63,568 nucleotides of DNA from Gammaproteobacteria bacterium (lineage in GTDB: Bacteria; Pseudomonadota; Gammaproteobacteria; GRL18), in NCBI GenBank assembly GCA_016744375.1, contig JADGEM010000020.1:1-63568 (forward strand). Direction: 5' to 3'. The notes below the pieces were generated by a model. The model made no database searches. It saw only the letters and a list, made by a program, of their open reading frames with translations, and had not been told where the DNA came from. A program made the translations under genes and the position numbers. Shown here one piece after another: positions 17,354 through 27,281 of the stretch (position 1 is the first letter of the stretch; the number at the start of each line of letters is the position of its first letter).

Positions 17354-17914
17354 ATGAAAGGATTAGCCTTTATATCAGCCGCTTTATTTTCAATCGCTAT
17401 CATTAGTAATAGCGCTGTTTCAAATCAGGGGAATCGCAAGAGCCCACCTTTAAATTTACCTGAATTCACTCATCAACAGGCCAATAGCTGGATAAACTCC
17501 AACCCTTTAAGTGTCAAACAATTGATTGCTGATAATAAAATTCTACTCATTGATATGTGGACTTTTGATTGCTGGAATTGTTACCGCTCCTTCCCATGGC
17601 TTAACGCTCTGGAAAAAAAGTATCAAAAACAGGGTCTACAGATTATTGGTGTACATACACCCGAATTTGATCATGAAAAAATACGCGCCAATATTGTAAA
17701 GAAGGTCAAAGAGTTTGACTTGCACCACCCAATCATGATCGATAATAATTTCAGCTATTGGCGAGCCCTGAATAATCGTTATTGGCCGGCTTATTATCTA
17801 GTCAATCAACAGGGGCAAATTGTTTACCATCATATTGGTGAAACTCATCAGGGCGATCGTAAAGCAAGAAACCTTGAGCAGGCATTACAAAAATTACTTG
17901 CAGACAAAAAATAA
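17354..17914 (+). CDS. TlpA-like periplasmic thioredoxin-family protein
   Basis: The 186-residue protein has a signal peptide (about 1-23) and a thioredoxin fold of the TlpA/ResA type. The redox motif is CWNC in MWTFDCWNCYRSFPWLNALE, followed by GVHTPEFDHEKI and the cis-Pro region RYWPAYYLVNQQGQIVYH. GGGAGAAT precedes the ATG. It lies 256 bases before a periplasmic MsrA-MsrB fusion. In Neisseria the PilB protein carries such a domain fused in front of MsrAB, so this protein may reduce the downstream enzyme. The DipZ-like motif CWNC supports a reductant rather than an oxidant. Confidence 0.85.
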   Translation: MKGLAFISAALFSIAIISNSAVSNQGNRKSPPLNLPEFTHQQANSWINSNPLSVKQLIADNKILLIDMWTFDCWNCYRSFPWLNALEKKYQKQGLQIIGVHTPEFDHEKIRANIVKKVKEFDLHHPIMIDNNFSYWRALNNRYWPAYYLVNQQGQIVYHHIGETHQGDRKARNLEQALQKLLADKK

Positions 17915-18170
17915 TAATGATTTTTTCACAGAAATACTTATTTTCCAAATGTTAGAAAATGACCTAAGTGAAAATTGGAATGTGGCTGAAAATCAAAAAA
18001 ATGGAAGCATTTGGACAAAGCTTAAGTCATACAACCACTATTTAAAAATGCATATTAATAGGATGAATCATAAAATATGTTATAGAATTGTGATAATTCA
18101 GTGATTAAATTGAGAATTGATTATTTTAGAATAATAAGCAGAATACAAATAATCATAATGAGAAGCAACT

Positions 18171-19346
18171 ATGAAACTACTTAAAACACCACAACTACTA
18201 CTTGCAACACTGGCAGGTATATCACTCACGATTGCCTTAGCGGTTTCTGCAGGGAATTCAAAAAGTATGGATTCATCAGCGGATCAGTCTGCGAAACAAA
18301 ATCAGACATATAAAAAAGCATATTTTGCCGGAGGCTGTTTCTGGTGTGTTGAATCAAATTATGAAAAAGCTGATGGTATTATAGAGGTAATTTCAGGCTA
18401 TAGCGGTGGAAAAATTAAAAACCCGACCTATCGTCAGGTTGCATCTGGTAAAACGGAACATGTTGAAGCTGTGGAGGTCACCTATGACCCGGGAAAAATC
18501 AGCTACAATGATCTTTTAATTGAACTTTGGCACGTAATTGACCCAACAGATGCCACCGGCTCTTTTCATGATCGCGGTCAACATTACCGTTCGGTTATTT
18601 TTTATACCAACGACGAAGAAAAATCTCTGGCTGAAACATCAATTAAAGAACTCAACCAATCTGGCCGTTACAAAAAAACCATTGCTACAGAGGTCATAAA
18701 GTTTAATGCTTTTTATAAAGCAGAAGACTATCATCAGGATTACTATAAAAAGAATCCTATACGTTATAATTATTATCGTTTTCGCTCTGGTCGCGATCAA
18801 TATCTGGAAAAAATATGGGGTGATGACTTACATAAGAGACCAGAAAAAAAGACGAGTAATAAAAAGTCCATGGTATCTACCGCATCAGCAAAAGGAACTT
18901 TTATGAAACCCAGCGATGAAGATCTAAAAAAACAATTAACTGATACACAATATAATGTCACCCAGAAAGAAGGCACTGAACGCCCTTTCCAGAATGAATA
19001 TTGGGATAACAAAAAAACCGGAATTTATGTTGATGTTGTTTCTGGTGAGCCATTATTCAGCTCAACCGATAAATATGACTCTAAAACAGGCTGGCCCAGC
19101 TTTTATCAACCGATTGAAAAAGCGGTACTCACAGAAAAAATAGACAAACATTTATTTTACAGCCGAACGGAAGTTCGAAGTAAGCAAGCTGATTCACATT
19201 TAGGTCACGTATTCCCAGACGGCCCAAAACCAACTGGGCTGAGATATTGTATTAATTCAGCTTCATTAAAATTTGTCCCAAGAGCTGAGTTAGTCGAACA
19301 GGGTTATGAACAATATGTGAAGCTATTTGAAAAACAGAAAAATTAA
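18171..19346 (+). CDS. msrAB: Periplasmic bifunctional methionine sulfoxide reductase MsrA-MsrB
   Basis: The 391-residue protein has a signal peptide (about 1-27), an MsrA domain (about 48-215; [12 protein letters not shown] active site, [19 protein letters not shown]) and an MsrB domain (about 245-380; [20 protein letters not shown], catalytic Cys in [12 protein letters not shown]). It repairs oxidised methionines of envelope proteins, both S and R forms. The MsrB part lacks both zinc CxxC motifs. Only three cysteines occur in the whole protein: two in GCFWC and one in RYC. MsrB therefore has no resolving Cys of its own and should depend directly on an outside thioredoxin, probably the gene upstream. 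Confidence 0.94.
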   Translation: MKLLKTPQLLLATLAGISLTIALAVSAGNSKSMDSSADQSAKQNQTYKKAYFAGGCFWCVESNYEKADGIIEVISGYSGGKIKNPTYRQVASGKTEHVEAVEVTYDPGKISYNDLLIELWHVIDPTDATGSFHDRGQHYRSVIFYTNDEEKSLAETSIKELNQSGRYKKTIATEVIKFNAFYKAEDYHQDYYKKNPIRYNYYRFRSGRDQYLEKIWGDDLHKRPEKKTSNKKSMVSTASAKGTFMKPSDEDLKKQLTDTQYNVTQKEGTERPFQNEYWDNKKTGIYVDVVSGEPLFSSTDKYDSKTGWPSFYQPIEKAVLTEKIDKHLFYSRTEVRSKQADSHLGHVFPDGPKPTGLRYCINSASLKFVPRAELVEQGYEQYVKLFEKQKN

Positions 19347-19397
19347 AGGAAAACTGTTATCTGGATACAAGTCCTGATAAATTATTCATGTTAGACT

Positions 19398-19426
19398 GTT
19401 GTTTGCAGTAATTCACTGCAAACAAC
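19398..19426. terminator. Hairpin after msrAB
   Basis: GTTGTTTGCAGT (19398-19409) pairs perfectly with ACTGCAAACAAC (19415-19426) over a five-base loop. There is no U run after it, so it may stabilise the msrAB message or end it inefficiently. Confidence 0.5.
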
Positions 19427-19459
19427 CACTTCATTTATAAGATAGGACTCTTGACCAAC

Positions 19460-20158
19460 ATGATGAATCACCCCTTAATTAAGCGCAACCTCATTGGTTT
19501 TACTTTTGCTTGTGCATGCACAGCACCCGCAATTCTTATGGCACAACTACAGACAATGGAGCAAAAAGCAGCTTATACCATTGGTTCTAATTTTATCCAA
19601 TCATTAAAGATGCAAGGTATTGAACTGGATACCGACAGTGTTATTCAGGGCGTTAAAGATGGTTCAAGCGGTAAGTCAGCCTTGTCACAAGGCGAAATGA
19701 AACAGGCACTTGATGCCTACAAGGCAAAATTACTCAAAGAGCAAGAACAGGCTCAAAAAACAGTATCCGGTAAAAATCAGGAACTCGGAGAAGCTTTCTT
19801 AGCACAAAACAAAAGCAAAGAAGGTGTGGTCACACTAAAAAGTGGTCTGCAATATAAAGTCATCGACTCAGGCACTGGTCCCAGTCCTAAAGCGACGGAC
19901 AAAGTTACGACCCACTATCGCGGTACACTCATTGACGGTACTGAATTTGACAGCTCCTATTCTCGCAATGAGCCCACTTCTTTTCCCGTCAATGGTGTTA
20001 TTGCCGGCTGGACTGAAGCACTGCAGTTAATGCATGTCGGTGATAAGTGGCAGTTATTTATCCCGTCCGAACTGGCTTATGGCAATAGAGCCGTAGGTAA
20101 CAAAATTAAACCAAACTCGACTCTGATCTTTGAAATTGAGCTGTTAAAAATCAATTAA
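19460..20158 (+). CDS. FKBP-type peptidyl-prolyl cis-trans isomerase (Mip/FkpA-like)
   Basis: After a signal peptide (about 1-27) comes an N-terminal dimerisation domain (KAAYTIGSNFIQSLKMQGIE to a long helix with KLLKEQEQAQK), then the FKBP domain (about 120-232; SGLQYKVIDSGTGPSP, VTTHYRGTLIDGTEFDSSY, FPVNGVIAGWTEALQLMHVG, IPSELAYGNRAVGNKIKPNS). It assists folding of envelope proteins. I take the first ATG at 19460; a TTG three codons upstream is nearer the AGGA at 19444-19447 and cannot be excluded. It stands alone between msrAB and a convergent ClC gene. Confidence 0.92.
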   Translation: MMNHPLIKRNLIGFTFACACTAPAILMAQLQTMEQKAAYTIGSNFIQSLKMQGIELDTDSVIQGVKDGSSGKSALSQGEMKQALDAYKAKLLKEQEQAQKTVSGKNQELGEAFLAQNKSKEGVVTLKSGLQYKVIDSGTGPSPKATDKVTTHYRGTLIDGTEFDSSYSRNEPTSFPVNGVIAGWTEALQLMHVGDKWQLFIPSELAYGNRAVGNKIKPNSTLIFEIELLKIN

Positions 20159-20169
20159 TCAGCTATTAG

Positions 20170-20195
20170 CCTCTCCCTTTTTCAGGGGGGAGAGG
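20170..20195. terminator. Hairpin between the FKBP and ClC genes
   Basis: CCTCTCCC (20170-20177) pairs with GGGAGAGG (20188-20195). It lies between convergent genes but has no T run on either side, so it could also be a dispersed palindromic element rather than a true terminator. Confidence 0.45.
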
Positions 20196-20214
20196 GGGTG
20201 TTAAGAGGAAGTAT

Positions 20215-22011
20215 TTATTTAAACTGATACGCAGATTCTATTTGTTTTCGTGTTAACACACCGTAGATATGCATAATGCCTGGGGTATTCATGCGCTCAA
20301 CATACAGCACATTGACATTATGTTTATCCAGTTCTGCAAGTGCTTCTTCCAGAGTTGCCTGCAGATGTATCGGGACAACACTCAGTCTTTTGGCCGGTAT
20401 CTCTAATAAATTAATCCCTTCTTGTTCTACGCTCTCAGTGCTTTGTGCTTTATCCTGCTGACGTTCCATATAATTGACCAGATCAACAGCCGGCATCAGT
20501 TGATCGTATTGATGGTCCTTATCAGCAATAAGCAACCACTCGGGATTCTCTGACAATAGTTGTTTTACATTCTCTGGCTTAATTTCTTGCGCCACCTGAA
20601 CAAGTGCCTTGTTCATAATACTGCCAACCCCGATCCGCCTTAAGGTCTGGGTGATAGGGCTGGTATAGATATTCATCTCATTTGCTTCCAGCATAGACAC
20701 AAAAAGTGACTTTTTACGAAAGAATTCACTGGCCGTTAAATTTGCAGTGACGATAGCAATCATTCCAGGCATTATGATTTGCGGGCTATGGGTCAGCTCC
20801 ATCATGGCGGTTAATGCCGCTAATGGCGCTTGTAAACTCGCCCCCATTACAGCACCCATTCCCAGTAAACTATAAAAGCCACTATCAATTTCAAGCTCTG
20901 GAAGAAGCAGACGGATGAGCAGAGCAAACACGCCCCCAAGACAGGCGCCAAGAAATAACGCTGGGCCAATAACACCTCCGGGGATCCCCAAACCGATACT
21001 GGCAGCAGTTGCTAATAATTTGCAAATAAGCAGAATTAAGAGGGCATTAAGAACAACTCCGCCAGCCAGCGTTTGACTCACGGTATCATAGCCAATCCCC
21101 ATAACTCCGGGTTCAATCATTGCAATAAATCCGACGAGAATACCTGAAATAAGCAATTTAGTCGAAAAACCTAACTTCCTGGATCGGTGAGCTACAGATT
21201 TTAACAGATCAATAAAAAAGGCCGATAAGACTCCAGCAAGTAGCCCCAAGATTATGACCAGAGGTAACTCTATAAGCGCCCCCTGCTGTATTTCCGGAAT
21301 AATAAAAGCAGGGTGGTTGCCAAAGGCGAAAATTGAAACAGATGTTGCACTGCCAGCAGCCAGGATAATCGGCATAAAACTGACCAAAGTGTATTCCATC
21401 ATCACGACTTCTAAAGCAAAAATAACGCCTGCTAACGGTGTGTCAAACGAGGCGGCAATACCACCGGCTGTGCCACAGCCCACAAGGGTACGAATACTAT
21501 TATTAGGCAGTCCGAGAAATTGCCCCACGAGGCTGCTGGAAGCTGCACCAAGAAAAACATTCGGGCCTTCCCTACCGACAGAATGGCCTGAAATAATTGC
21601 TGCCGCTGCACCAAAAAACTGCAGAAAAAAACCTCGGAGGCTTAAGTACCCCTGATGAAAGGCCATGCGCTCAATTACCCTGGCAACGCCCAGAACATGA
21701 ATGCCTTTGGAAAAAAAATGAAAGATGAGAGCAATGATAACACTGCCGATAACCGGATATAAGAAACGAGCCTCAACTGAAAGTGCCTCATAGTTGCTGC
21801 TGCTCCCAGTCAAAAGCCCGGACTGAATTTCTTCAACCAGAATCCTGAATAGAACAATAACCCCACCAGTAATAACACCAGTAAATAAGCCTAAAAATGC
21901 CAGTTGTACTAAAGCATCTGGTCTGGAAAGGTGAAGACGCAGAGTATTGAGTTGGCGACTTGACCATGAGTGATCTTGCAAATCCAACTTAATTTTTTTT
22001 GTTGAAGGCAT
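20215..22011 (-). CDS. ClC-family chloride channel or Cl-/H+ antiporter with CBS domains
   Basis: The 598-residue protein has the ClC membrane domain (about 30-430) followed by a cytoplasmic CBS pair (about 455-595). Signature segments are GHSVGREGPNVFLGAASSSL with the gating Glu in GREGP, GCGTAGGIAASFDTPLAGVIF, and GLGIPGGVIGPALFLGACLG. The gating Glu is consistent with an exchanger or a gated channel; the usual GSGIP anion-site segment is hard to place. It forms its own transcription unit. Physiological role, for example acid or osmotic balance, cannot be told from context. Confidence 0.92.
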   Translation of the reverse strand: MPSTKKIKLDLQDHSWSSRQLNTLRLHLSRPDALVQLAFLGLFTGVITGGVIVLFRILVEEIQSGLLTGSSSNYEALSVEARFLYPVIGSVIIALIFHFFSKGIHVLGVARVIERMAFHQGYLSLRGFFLQFFGAAAAIISGHSVGREGPNVFLGAASSSLVGQFLGLPNNSIRTLVGCGTAGGIAASFDTPLAGVIFALEVVMMEYTLVSFMPIILAAGSATSVSIFAFGNHPAFIIPEIQQGALIELPLVIILGLLAGVLSAFFIDLLKSVAHRSRKLGFSTKLLISGILVGFIAMIEPGVMGIGYDTVSQTLAGGVVLNALLILLICKLLATAASIGLGIPGGVIGPALFLGACLGGVFALLIRLLLPELEIDSGFYSLLGMGAVMGASLQAPLAALTAMMELTHSPQIIMPGMIAIVTANLTASEFFRKKSLFVSMLEANEMNIYTSPITQTLRRIGVGSIMNKALVQVAQEIKPENVKQLLSENPEWLLIADKDHQYDQLMPAVDLVNYMERQQDKAQSTESVEQEGINLLEIPAKRLSVVPIHLQATLEEALAELDKHNVNVLYVERMNTPGIMHIYGVLTRKQIESAYQFK

Positions 22012-22066
22012 AAATGTAATTATTTATTAAAAAAGGACAATATTATCGGTTGATGCGCATATCATA

Positions 22067-24232
22067 TCAAAAAAATTCAACATCATCAGATTCTACTGGT
22101 TTCGGTGCTTTTGGTGCTTTCACTGCCACCTGAGCATCCTGTTTCAGCTGTTCACCCGTGTCTTCTATTGAACGAGGCTCTGCTGCTTCATGTACAAACT
22201 GTTCAACAATATCTTTTAATTGCTCTGCCATGATTTTAAATTCATTACCTGAATTATAAGCATCCTGAGACGTCTTTGACATAGTTTGTGACATGATTGT
22301 TAAGTTAGTCAGAGAAGAACTGACATTTTCATTATCTTTCCGCTGCTGTTCTGTGGCATCCGCATTTTTCTGATTCATTGTTGTCACAGAAGAAATATCT
22401 TTAACAATATTATTAAATGCTTCACCAGCCTGAGAAGATAACTGCACTGTCTTTTCAGTATTTTCCTGCATACTATTCATTTTATTAACCACACTCACCG
22501 AAGCATTTTGCAATTGTCCAATCTTTTCTTTAATTACAACCGTTTCGCTTTGAATCTTATGTGACAGGTTCCTGACCTCATCGGCAACCACAGCAAACCC
22601 CCGCCCTGATTCACCTGCTCTGGCCGCTTCAATCGCAGCATTAAGAGCCAGTAAATTAGTTTGTTCAGAAATTGTTTGAATGACTTGAATAACAGAGCTG
22701 ATACTTTCCGTATCCTTTGCCAATTCATTGACCTCTTCCGTAGAGCGTTCAACTTCTGAAGCAATAAGCTGCACTGACTGGATTGTCTGTTGAACAATAT
22801 CACGACCGTTTTCAGCCGATGATTTCGCTTCTTCAACAGATTTTGCCGCTTCACCTGTATTTTGAACAATAACTTCCATTTGTTGAAACATCTTGGTATT
22901 GATGGCGGAAACTTCAGAAACTTTATTTTCCTGACTGGTAGAAAACTCCAGTGCACACTCAGTCAAAGCACTCATTTTTGAGGCTTCACTGGCCAGGCTG
23001 CTTGATGACATGATCACCATCTCAACTACCCGTTTAATTTTTGCCACAAAAATATTAAAGTCCCTTGCCAGATAGGAGAACTCATCATTGCCTTTTTCAT
23101 CCAGTGAATGCCCCAGGCCACCGCCTGATGATATTTTATGCATGGCACTCTGAGTTCTGGAAAGCCGCTTTGTCACAAGGTAATTGATAGTTATAATAAT
23201 AATAACCGCACCAATGAGACTGATCAGGGCAATGAGCAGCGTCATTGTTGAAAAAGACTCAATATCTTTCAGTAAAGAGAAAACCTGCTCATCCGCTCGA
23301 GTATTTTCTGTGCTGATAATCTGGCTGATTGACTGGTTGATATTAATTAATAAAGGGGCTAATTCAGTGCGGATTAATTGGGAATCTTTACGCCAGCCGT
23401 CACCACTATGAAGTGGTACCAGTTCATTAAGGGCCTGCTCATAAGAAATAAATATATCACTTAGCTCTTCCAACCCATTTGCCTGTTCAAAGGTTAAATT
23501 ATCTTCTAATTCAGAGAGGTGGGTTATTTTTTTCTTTAATAGACTTAACTGAACCAGATAATTTTCAGCAAATATTTTATTACGATAAGTAAGAAAAACA
23601 GTAATATTTCGAGACAGGCTTAACCATTCACTACGAATTTCAAAAATAGTTTTAAGGATATCCTTTCGCTCAATGCTCGGATCATCTTCTTCCTCTTCTG
23701 AGGCAATCATAACACTGGTAATTTGCAGCACCTGATTAAACAATGGCCCAATTTTTTCTGCAGCCAGCAATAAGGCTGGTTTATTTTGATTATCATTGGT
23801 GCCGATTGTCATCACATTAACAAAGCTTTTATCCAATGAATCCAGCTCTGAACTCACAATATTAAGTGACTGCACCATTTCATCATGGGTATTTTTATGA
23901 GATTTAAGCTCATTGATATGTTTTTTTAAGGATTTAAGAGCATTGTTATAGTCTTTCTGATATTTTTCTTCTCGGGTCAGTAGATAGAGACCGCTGGTAG
24001 CCGATAGCTCAGAAATACCCTCTCTTACGCTTTGCAGGCTGGCAATAATTGGCATGCTTTCTTGTGTAACAGCAACAATAATATCTTTTTGTTTATAACC
24101 GTTATAAACAAAAAAACTACTGCCTAATAAAATAACCGACAGAAAAAAGACATAACTTGCCCGAAGTTTAAATCTGACGGTTGTATTAAAAAAGGTATTA
24201 AGAAAAAATTTTGTTGATAAAGCTTTTAACAT
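22067..24232 (-). CDS. Methyl-accepting chemotaxis protein
   Basis: The 721-residue receptor has a first membrane segment (about 25-45), a long helical periplasmic domain of about 280 residues, a second segment (about 325-350, [20 protein letters not shown]), a HAMP domain and a cytoplasmic signalling coiled coil with the highly conserved hairpin [20 protein letters not shown] followed by [15 protein letters not shown]. It ends in a Lys/Pro-rich linker and an acidic tail (SDDVEFF). It signals to CheA-CheW, which are not in the window. Four 17-base repeats lie upstream at 24275-24343. The ligand is unknown. Confidence 0.94.
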   Translation of the reverse strand: MLKALSTKFFLNTFFNTTVRFKLRASYVFFLSVILLGSSFFVYNGYKQKDIIVAVTQESMPIIASLQSVREGISELSATSGLYLLTREEKYQKDYNNALKSLKKHINELKSHKNTHDEMVQSLNIVSSELDSLDKSFVNVMTIGTNDNQNKPALLLAAEKIGPLFNQVLQITSVMIASEEEEDDPSIERKDILKTIFEIRSEWLSLSRNITVFLTYRNKIFAENYLVQLSLLKKKITHLSELEDNLTFEQANGLEELSDIFISYEQALNELVPLHSGDGWRKDSQLIRTELAPLLININQSISQIISTENTRADEQVFSLLKDIESFSTMTLLIALISLIGAVIIIITINYLVTKRLSRTQSAMHKISSGGGLGHSLDEKGNDEFSYLARDFNIFVAKIKRVVEMVIMSSSSLASEASKMSALTECALEFSTSQENKVSEVSAINTKMFQQMEVIVQNTGEAAKSVEEAKSSAENGRDIVQQTIQSVQLIASEVERSTEEVNELAKDTESISSVIQVIQTISEQTNLLALNAAIEAARAGESGRGFAVVADEVRNLSHKIQSETVVIKEKIGQLQNASVSVVNKMNSMQENTEKTVQLSSQAGEAFNNIVKDISSVTTMNQKNADATEQQRKDNENVSSSLTNLTIMSQTMSKTSQDAYNSGNEFKIMAEQLKDIVEQFVHEAAEPRSIEDTGEQLKQDAQVAVKAPKAPKPVESDDVEFF

Positions 24233-24274
24233 CTAAGGCATTCTCCAGCCTGTGAGCTCAAATACTATTTTTTT

Positions 24275-24343
24275 TATATCAGTGCACTTATTATATCTGT
24301 GCACTTATTTATATCGGCGCACTAATTATATCGGCGCTCTTAA
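24275..24343. repeat. Four tandem copies of a 17-18 base unit upstream of the chemoreceptor gene
   Basis: TATATC starts occur at 24275, 24292, 24310 and 24327, each followed by a variant of (A/T/G)G(T/C)GCACTTAT. The first two copies and the last two copies are more alike. The array sits about 45 bases upstream of the chemoreceptor start and may overlap its promoter. Confidence 0.7.
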
Positions 24344-24442
24344 AATATAGTTTAATTTTTTTGAAACTTACAGCTGGAGAAAGCTTTTTTTTTGAAGGAG
24401 TCTTCAGCCAGGTATCATTTTATGTTAATAAAATGAACTTGA

Positions 24443-25324
24443 TTACATATTTTCCAATGCTGCTATTCGTTGTTCCAGAGGAGGATGAGTTAAAAATAAA
24501 GCCTTCAAACCTTTTCCTACACCACCTGAGATACCAAAAGCAGCCATCTGATCAGGTAAATCCTCAGGCTCATGAGCTTGCTTTAAACGACGCAGTGAGG
24601 CAATCATTTTTTGCCGTCCTGCCAGCTCAGCACCACCACGATCAGCACGAAATTCCCTTTGACGTGAGAACCACATAACAATGATACTGGCCAGAACAGA
24701 TAAAAACAATTGTGCAATAATGCTGGTAATATAATAAGCAGGACCATGGCCACGCTCAGTTTTAAACACAATTCTGTCCACCAGGTGACCGATCACTGTG
24801 GAAAAAAACATGACAAAAGTATTCACAACCCCTTGCAATAACGCCATGGTAATCATATCGCCATTAGCCACATGGCTGATTTCATGCCCCAATACAGCTT
24901 CAACTTCATCCTGTGTCATAGCACTGAGCAGGCCTGTACTGACAGCAACTAAAGCGGCATTACGATTAGCACCCGTAGCAAAGGCATTGGGCTGAGGTGA
25001 GTCAAAAATCCCAACCTCCGGGCGACCAATACCGGCCTGATCAGCCTGACGATAAACGGTGTCAACTAACCAGCGTTCTGCATTATTAGAAGGCTGTTCA
25101 ATTGTATGGACTCCCATTGAGCGCTTTGCCATAGATTTTGACATAAATAATGAAATCACTGAGCCACTGAAGCCTACGACCAGAGACATGACCATCACCG
25201 CCGTTAAGTTGAGATCAACCCCGTTTGCCGCCAGCATTCCCTGAAGACCCAATAGTTGGAAAACAATCCCAACCAGGGCCATTACAGCCATGTTTGTTGC
25301 CAGAAATAAAAATATTCTGCTCAT
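24443..25324 (-). CDS. htpX: Membrane zinc metalloprotease HtpX
   Basis: HtpX (293 residues) degrades misfolded inner-membrane proteins together with FtsH. Two membrane segments occupy residues 4-55 (FLATNMAVMALVGIVFQLLG, AVMVMSLVVGFSGSVISLFM). The zinc site HEISH is in VLGHEISHVANGDM, with the third ligand Glu in REFRADRGGAEL. The Ala/Val-rich segments around 155-215 are two further membrane helices. It ends with THPPLEQRIAALENM, as in other HtpX proteins. It is monocistronic here. Control by an envelope stress pathway such as Cpx is known in E. coli but no site was identified. Confidence 0.96.
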   Translation of the reverse strand: MSRIFLFLATNMAVMALVGIVFQLLGLQGMLAANGVDLNLTAVMVMSLVVGFSGSVISLFMSKSMAKRSMGVHTIEQPSNNAERWLVDTVYRQADQAGIGRPEVGIFDSPQPNAFATGANRNAALVAVSTGLLSAMTQDEVEAVLGHEISHVANGDMITMALLQGVVNTFVMFFSTVIGHLVDRIVFKTERGHGPAYYITSIIAQLFLSVLASIIVMWFSRQREFRADRGGAELAGRQKMIASLRRLKQAHEPEDLPDQMAAFGISGGVGKGLKALFLTHPPLEQRIAALENM

Positions 25325-25457
25325 TAAAGCATTCCTTAAAAAAGTTCTTGATATAGTCTTAAATTGGGTAAAGAATACGAAAAATCAAGCGATTGATTTA
25401 TGATTCAGAGCTTGGACAGTTACAGATGGTATTTGTTCCAGAAAGTTCAGACAGAAT

Positions 25458-25781
25458 TCAATCCCCCCAGTCTTCACCATAATAATGAGTTATTTCATCA
25501 CCCTGTTTTATTTTTCGAATGGACATCACAGTAAAATCATCATAATAGGCAGCATTGGCTTTGTTATTATGATTAATGTACTTAAAATCATCTAAAACCT
25601 GATAACCACGATCTTCTTCAATCCACAAAACATAGGGACCATCCTTTTTTGCCGGCTTACACTTAAACTCACCAATGAGTTCACCTTTTTTTATGTCTCT
25701 GGAAGCAAACAGTCCTTTGCCATGAATGGAGCTGTCTCTCACATAAACGGGTGGTCTGTGCTTTTTATGATTTTTTTTCAT
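25458..25781 (-). CDS. SET-domain protein, putative lysine methyltransferase
   Basis: The product from the ATG at 25781 has 107 residues and is a bare SET domain: SSIHGKGLFASRDIKKGELI at the start, the AdoMet site YINHNNKANAAYYDD in the middle and IKQGDEITHYYGEDWGD at the end. These match the GxG, NHxxxxN and GEELxxxYG motifs of SET methyltransferases. Post-SET cysteines are absent. The frame is open to 25832 but the added residues look hydrophobic and unrelated. AGGG lies upstream. Targets in bacteria are mostly unknown. It is monocistronic, with a Fur-box-like sequence near 25930. Confidence 0.85.
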   Translation of the reverse strand: MKKNHKKHRPPVYVRDSSIHGKGLFASRDIKKGELIGEFKCKPAKKDGPYVLWIEEDRGYQVLDDFKYINHNNKANAAYYDDFTVMSIRKIKQGDEITHYYGEDWGD

Positions 25782-26041
25782 ATTAAAATACCCTGATAGA
25801 TTTTGCCCAATGATTAATGTGATTCGATACAAAGATGTATTTTAACGCATTTAATAGTTTACCCTATCATAGAAAAAAATAATGCAGTTTTATTCAATTT
25901 CCTCATAATCCCACCCTGACCGGTAGGTTCATTACCAATGATAATTATTTGACAAAGTTACAACACAGGTGTATAGACAGTTTAAGGACAATTAAAGATC
26001 CACAACAAGCGAGGTAATGCAGCAGAGTATTTTTTAATTAT

Positions 26042-27016
26042 CTAAGGTTTTTGTGCAATAAAGGTTGCACGCTTCGGAGCAGGATAACCTTCAATGGTTT
26101 TATTTATATCATCTGGATCCAGGAAATCTTTGAGGGATTCATAGGGCATCCAGGAAGTACTTCGTTGTTCCTGAGTTGAGGTTTGATTGACATCAACTAC
26201 TTTAATGTCCTTAAAGCCACAACGATTTAACCATTGTGTCATGGTCGCAACTGTTGGTAAAAACCATACATTGCGCATTTTCGCATATCGATTATCGGGG
26301 ACCAGAGATTCACCTTCATGGCCTTCTATAATCAATGTTTCCAGAACCAGTTCACCATCTTTGCGTAAAGCACTTTTAAGCTGTATTAAATGATCAATTG
26401 GTGAACGACGATGATAAAAAACACCCATTGAAAAAACTGTATCAAATGCATTTAAATGCCCGGGCAATTGTTCAATACCAAAAGGAAGCAAGTGGACAGG
26501 TTTGCTGCCGATAAAATGCTTAATGGCCTGAAACTGAACCCAAAACAACCAGGAAGGATCAATACCAATAACAAGACGCGCCCCCTCTCCGTGTATTCGC
26601 CAACAATGATAGCCATTCCCACAACCGACATCTAAAACCAGTCGGTTTTTTAAAGGTGATATATGGTCTTTAAGCCGATTCCATTTCCAGTCCGAATGCC
26701 ACTCTGTATCAATGGGCAGGTCATTTATCTGATAAGGACCTTTACGCCAGGGAGAAAGCTGTTTAAGGGCAGCCTCTAATTGAGCGCTGTCAATAGAATT
26801 TGATGTTTCTATCGAGAGTGCATCAGCAGTTAAATCTACGGTACAGTTTTCAACAGCGGGTAAATCAGATAAAGCCTGAGTCCAGCGAAGATAGTCACCG
26901 TGCTTTTCAGCAGAACATTTTGACAACTGAGCGGGTAATAATTCTGCCCACTTTTCCAGAGGTGAATCCTGCATTGATTGGTAGAGTGATTCGTATGAGA
27001 TTTGGTAATCAGGCAT
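26042..27016 (-). CDS. cmoB: tRNA U34 carboxymethyltransferase CmoB
   Basis: CmoB (324 residues, full length) transfers a carboxymethyl group from carboxy-S-adenosylmethionine to 5-hydroxyuridine 34 of certain tRNAs, giving cmo5U. The typical segments are present: SPWRKGPYQINDLPIDTEWH, SDWKWNRL, the SAM motif LVLDVGCGNGYHCWRI, VFSMGVFYHRRSPIDHL, ETLIIEG and the C-terminal GYPAPKRATFIAQKP. Its cosubstrate is made by CmoA. The gene directly upstream is a CmoA reading frame cut to 81 residues, so the pathway may be broken unless another cmoA exists. Confidence 0.96.
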   Translation of the reverse strand: MPDYQISYESLYQSMQDSPLEKWAELLPAQLSKCSAEKHGDYLRWTQALSDLPAVENCTVDLTADALSIETSNSIDSAQLEAALKQLSPWRKGPYQINDLPIDTEWHSDWKWNRLKDHISPLKNRLVLDVGCGNGYHCWRIHGEGARLVIGIDPSWLFWVQFQAIKHFIGSKPVHLLPFGIEQLPGHLNAFDTVFSMGVFYHRRSPIDHLIQLKSALRKDGELVLETLIIEGHEGESLVPDNRYAKMRNVWFLPTVATMTQWLNRCGFKDIKVVDVNQTSTQEQRSTSWMPYESLKDFLDPDDINKTIEGYPAPKRATFIAQKP

Positions 27017-27035
27017 GGTTTTATTGATAAAAGTT

Positions 27036-27281
27036 TTATTTAATTGCTAAAGAAGATGCACCTAATGAGCACCCTAAATCATAACCATTAGTATTCGACT
27101 GATAAAATTCAGCTGCTAGAGTTCCAGTCATTGCAACAATATTTACATAGCCGGGAACCGAACGATTAATTATATCAGGAAAAACGTGGGCGACTTTCTC
27201 ATCAAATGCAAAATCGACCAACTGTTCAAGAGATTTTGAATAGAGAATATCCTTGTTTTGGTGCTTTGAATCAACCTTCAT
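27036..27281 (-). pseudogene. cmoA: Truncated CmoA, carboxy-SAM synthase (N-terminal third only)
   Basis: The 81-residue product matches the start of CmoA (normally about 245 residues): LYSKSLEQLVDFAFDEKVAH, VFPDIINRSVPGYVNIVAMT and the SAM-binding motif YDLGCSLGASSLAIK, after which a TAA stops the frame. Only 19 bases separate that stop from the cmoB start, so the missing two thirds were deleted, not frameshifted. CmoA makes carboxy-SAM from SAM and prephenate; this fragment lacks most of the SAM and prephenate site. The start overlaps the rimO stop by four bases, so it should still be translated. Confidence 0.85.

Noticed and set aside
17820..18104. 94-codon frame downstream of the TlpA-like gene
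   Set aside because: It overlaps the TlpA-like gene, has no ribosome site and odd composition.
25920..25940. Fur box upstream of the SET gene
   Set aside because: Only about 12 of 19 positions match in AT-rich DNA, too weak to list as a site.
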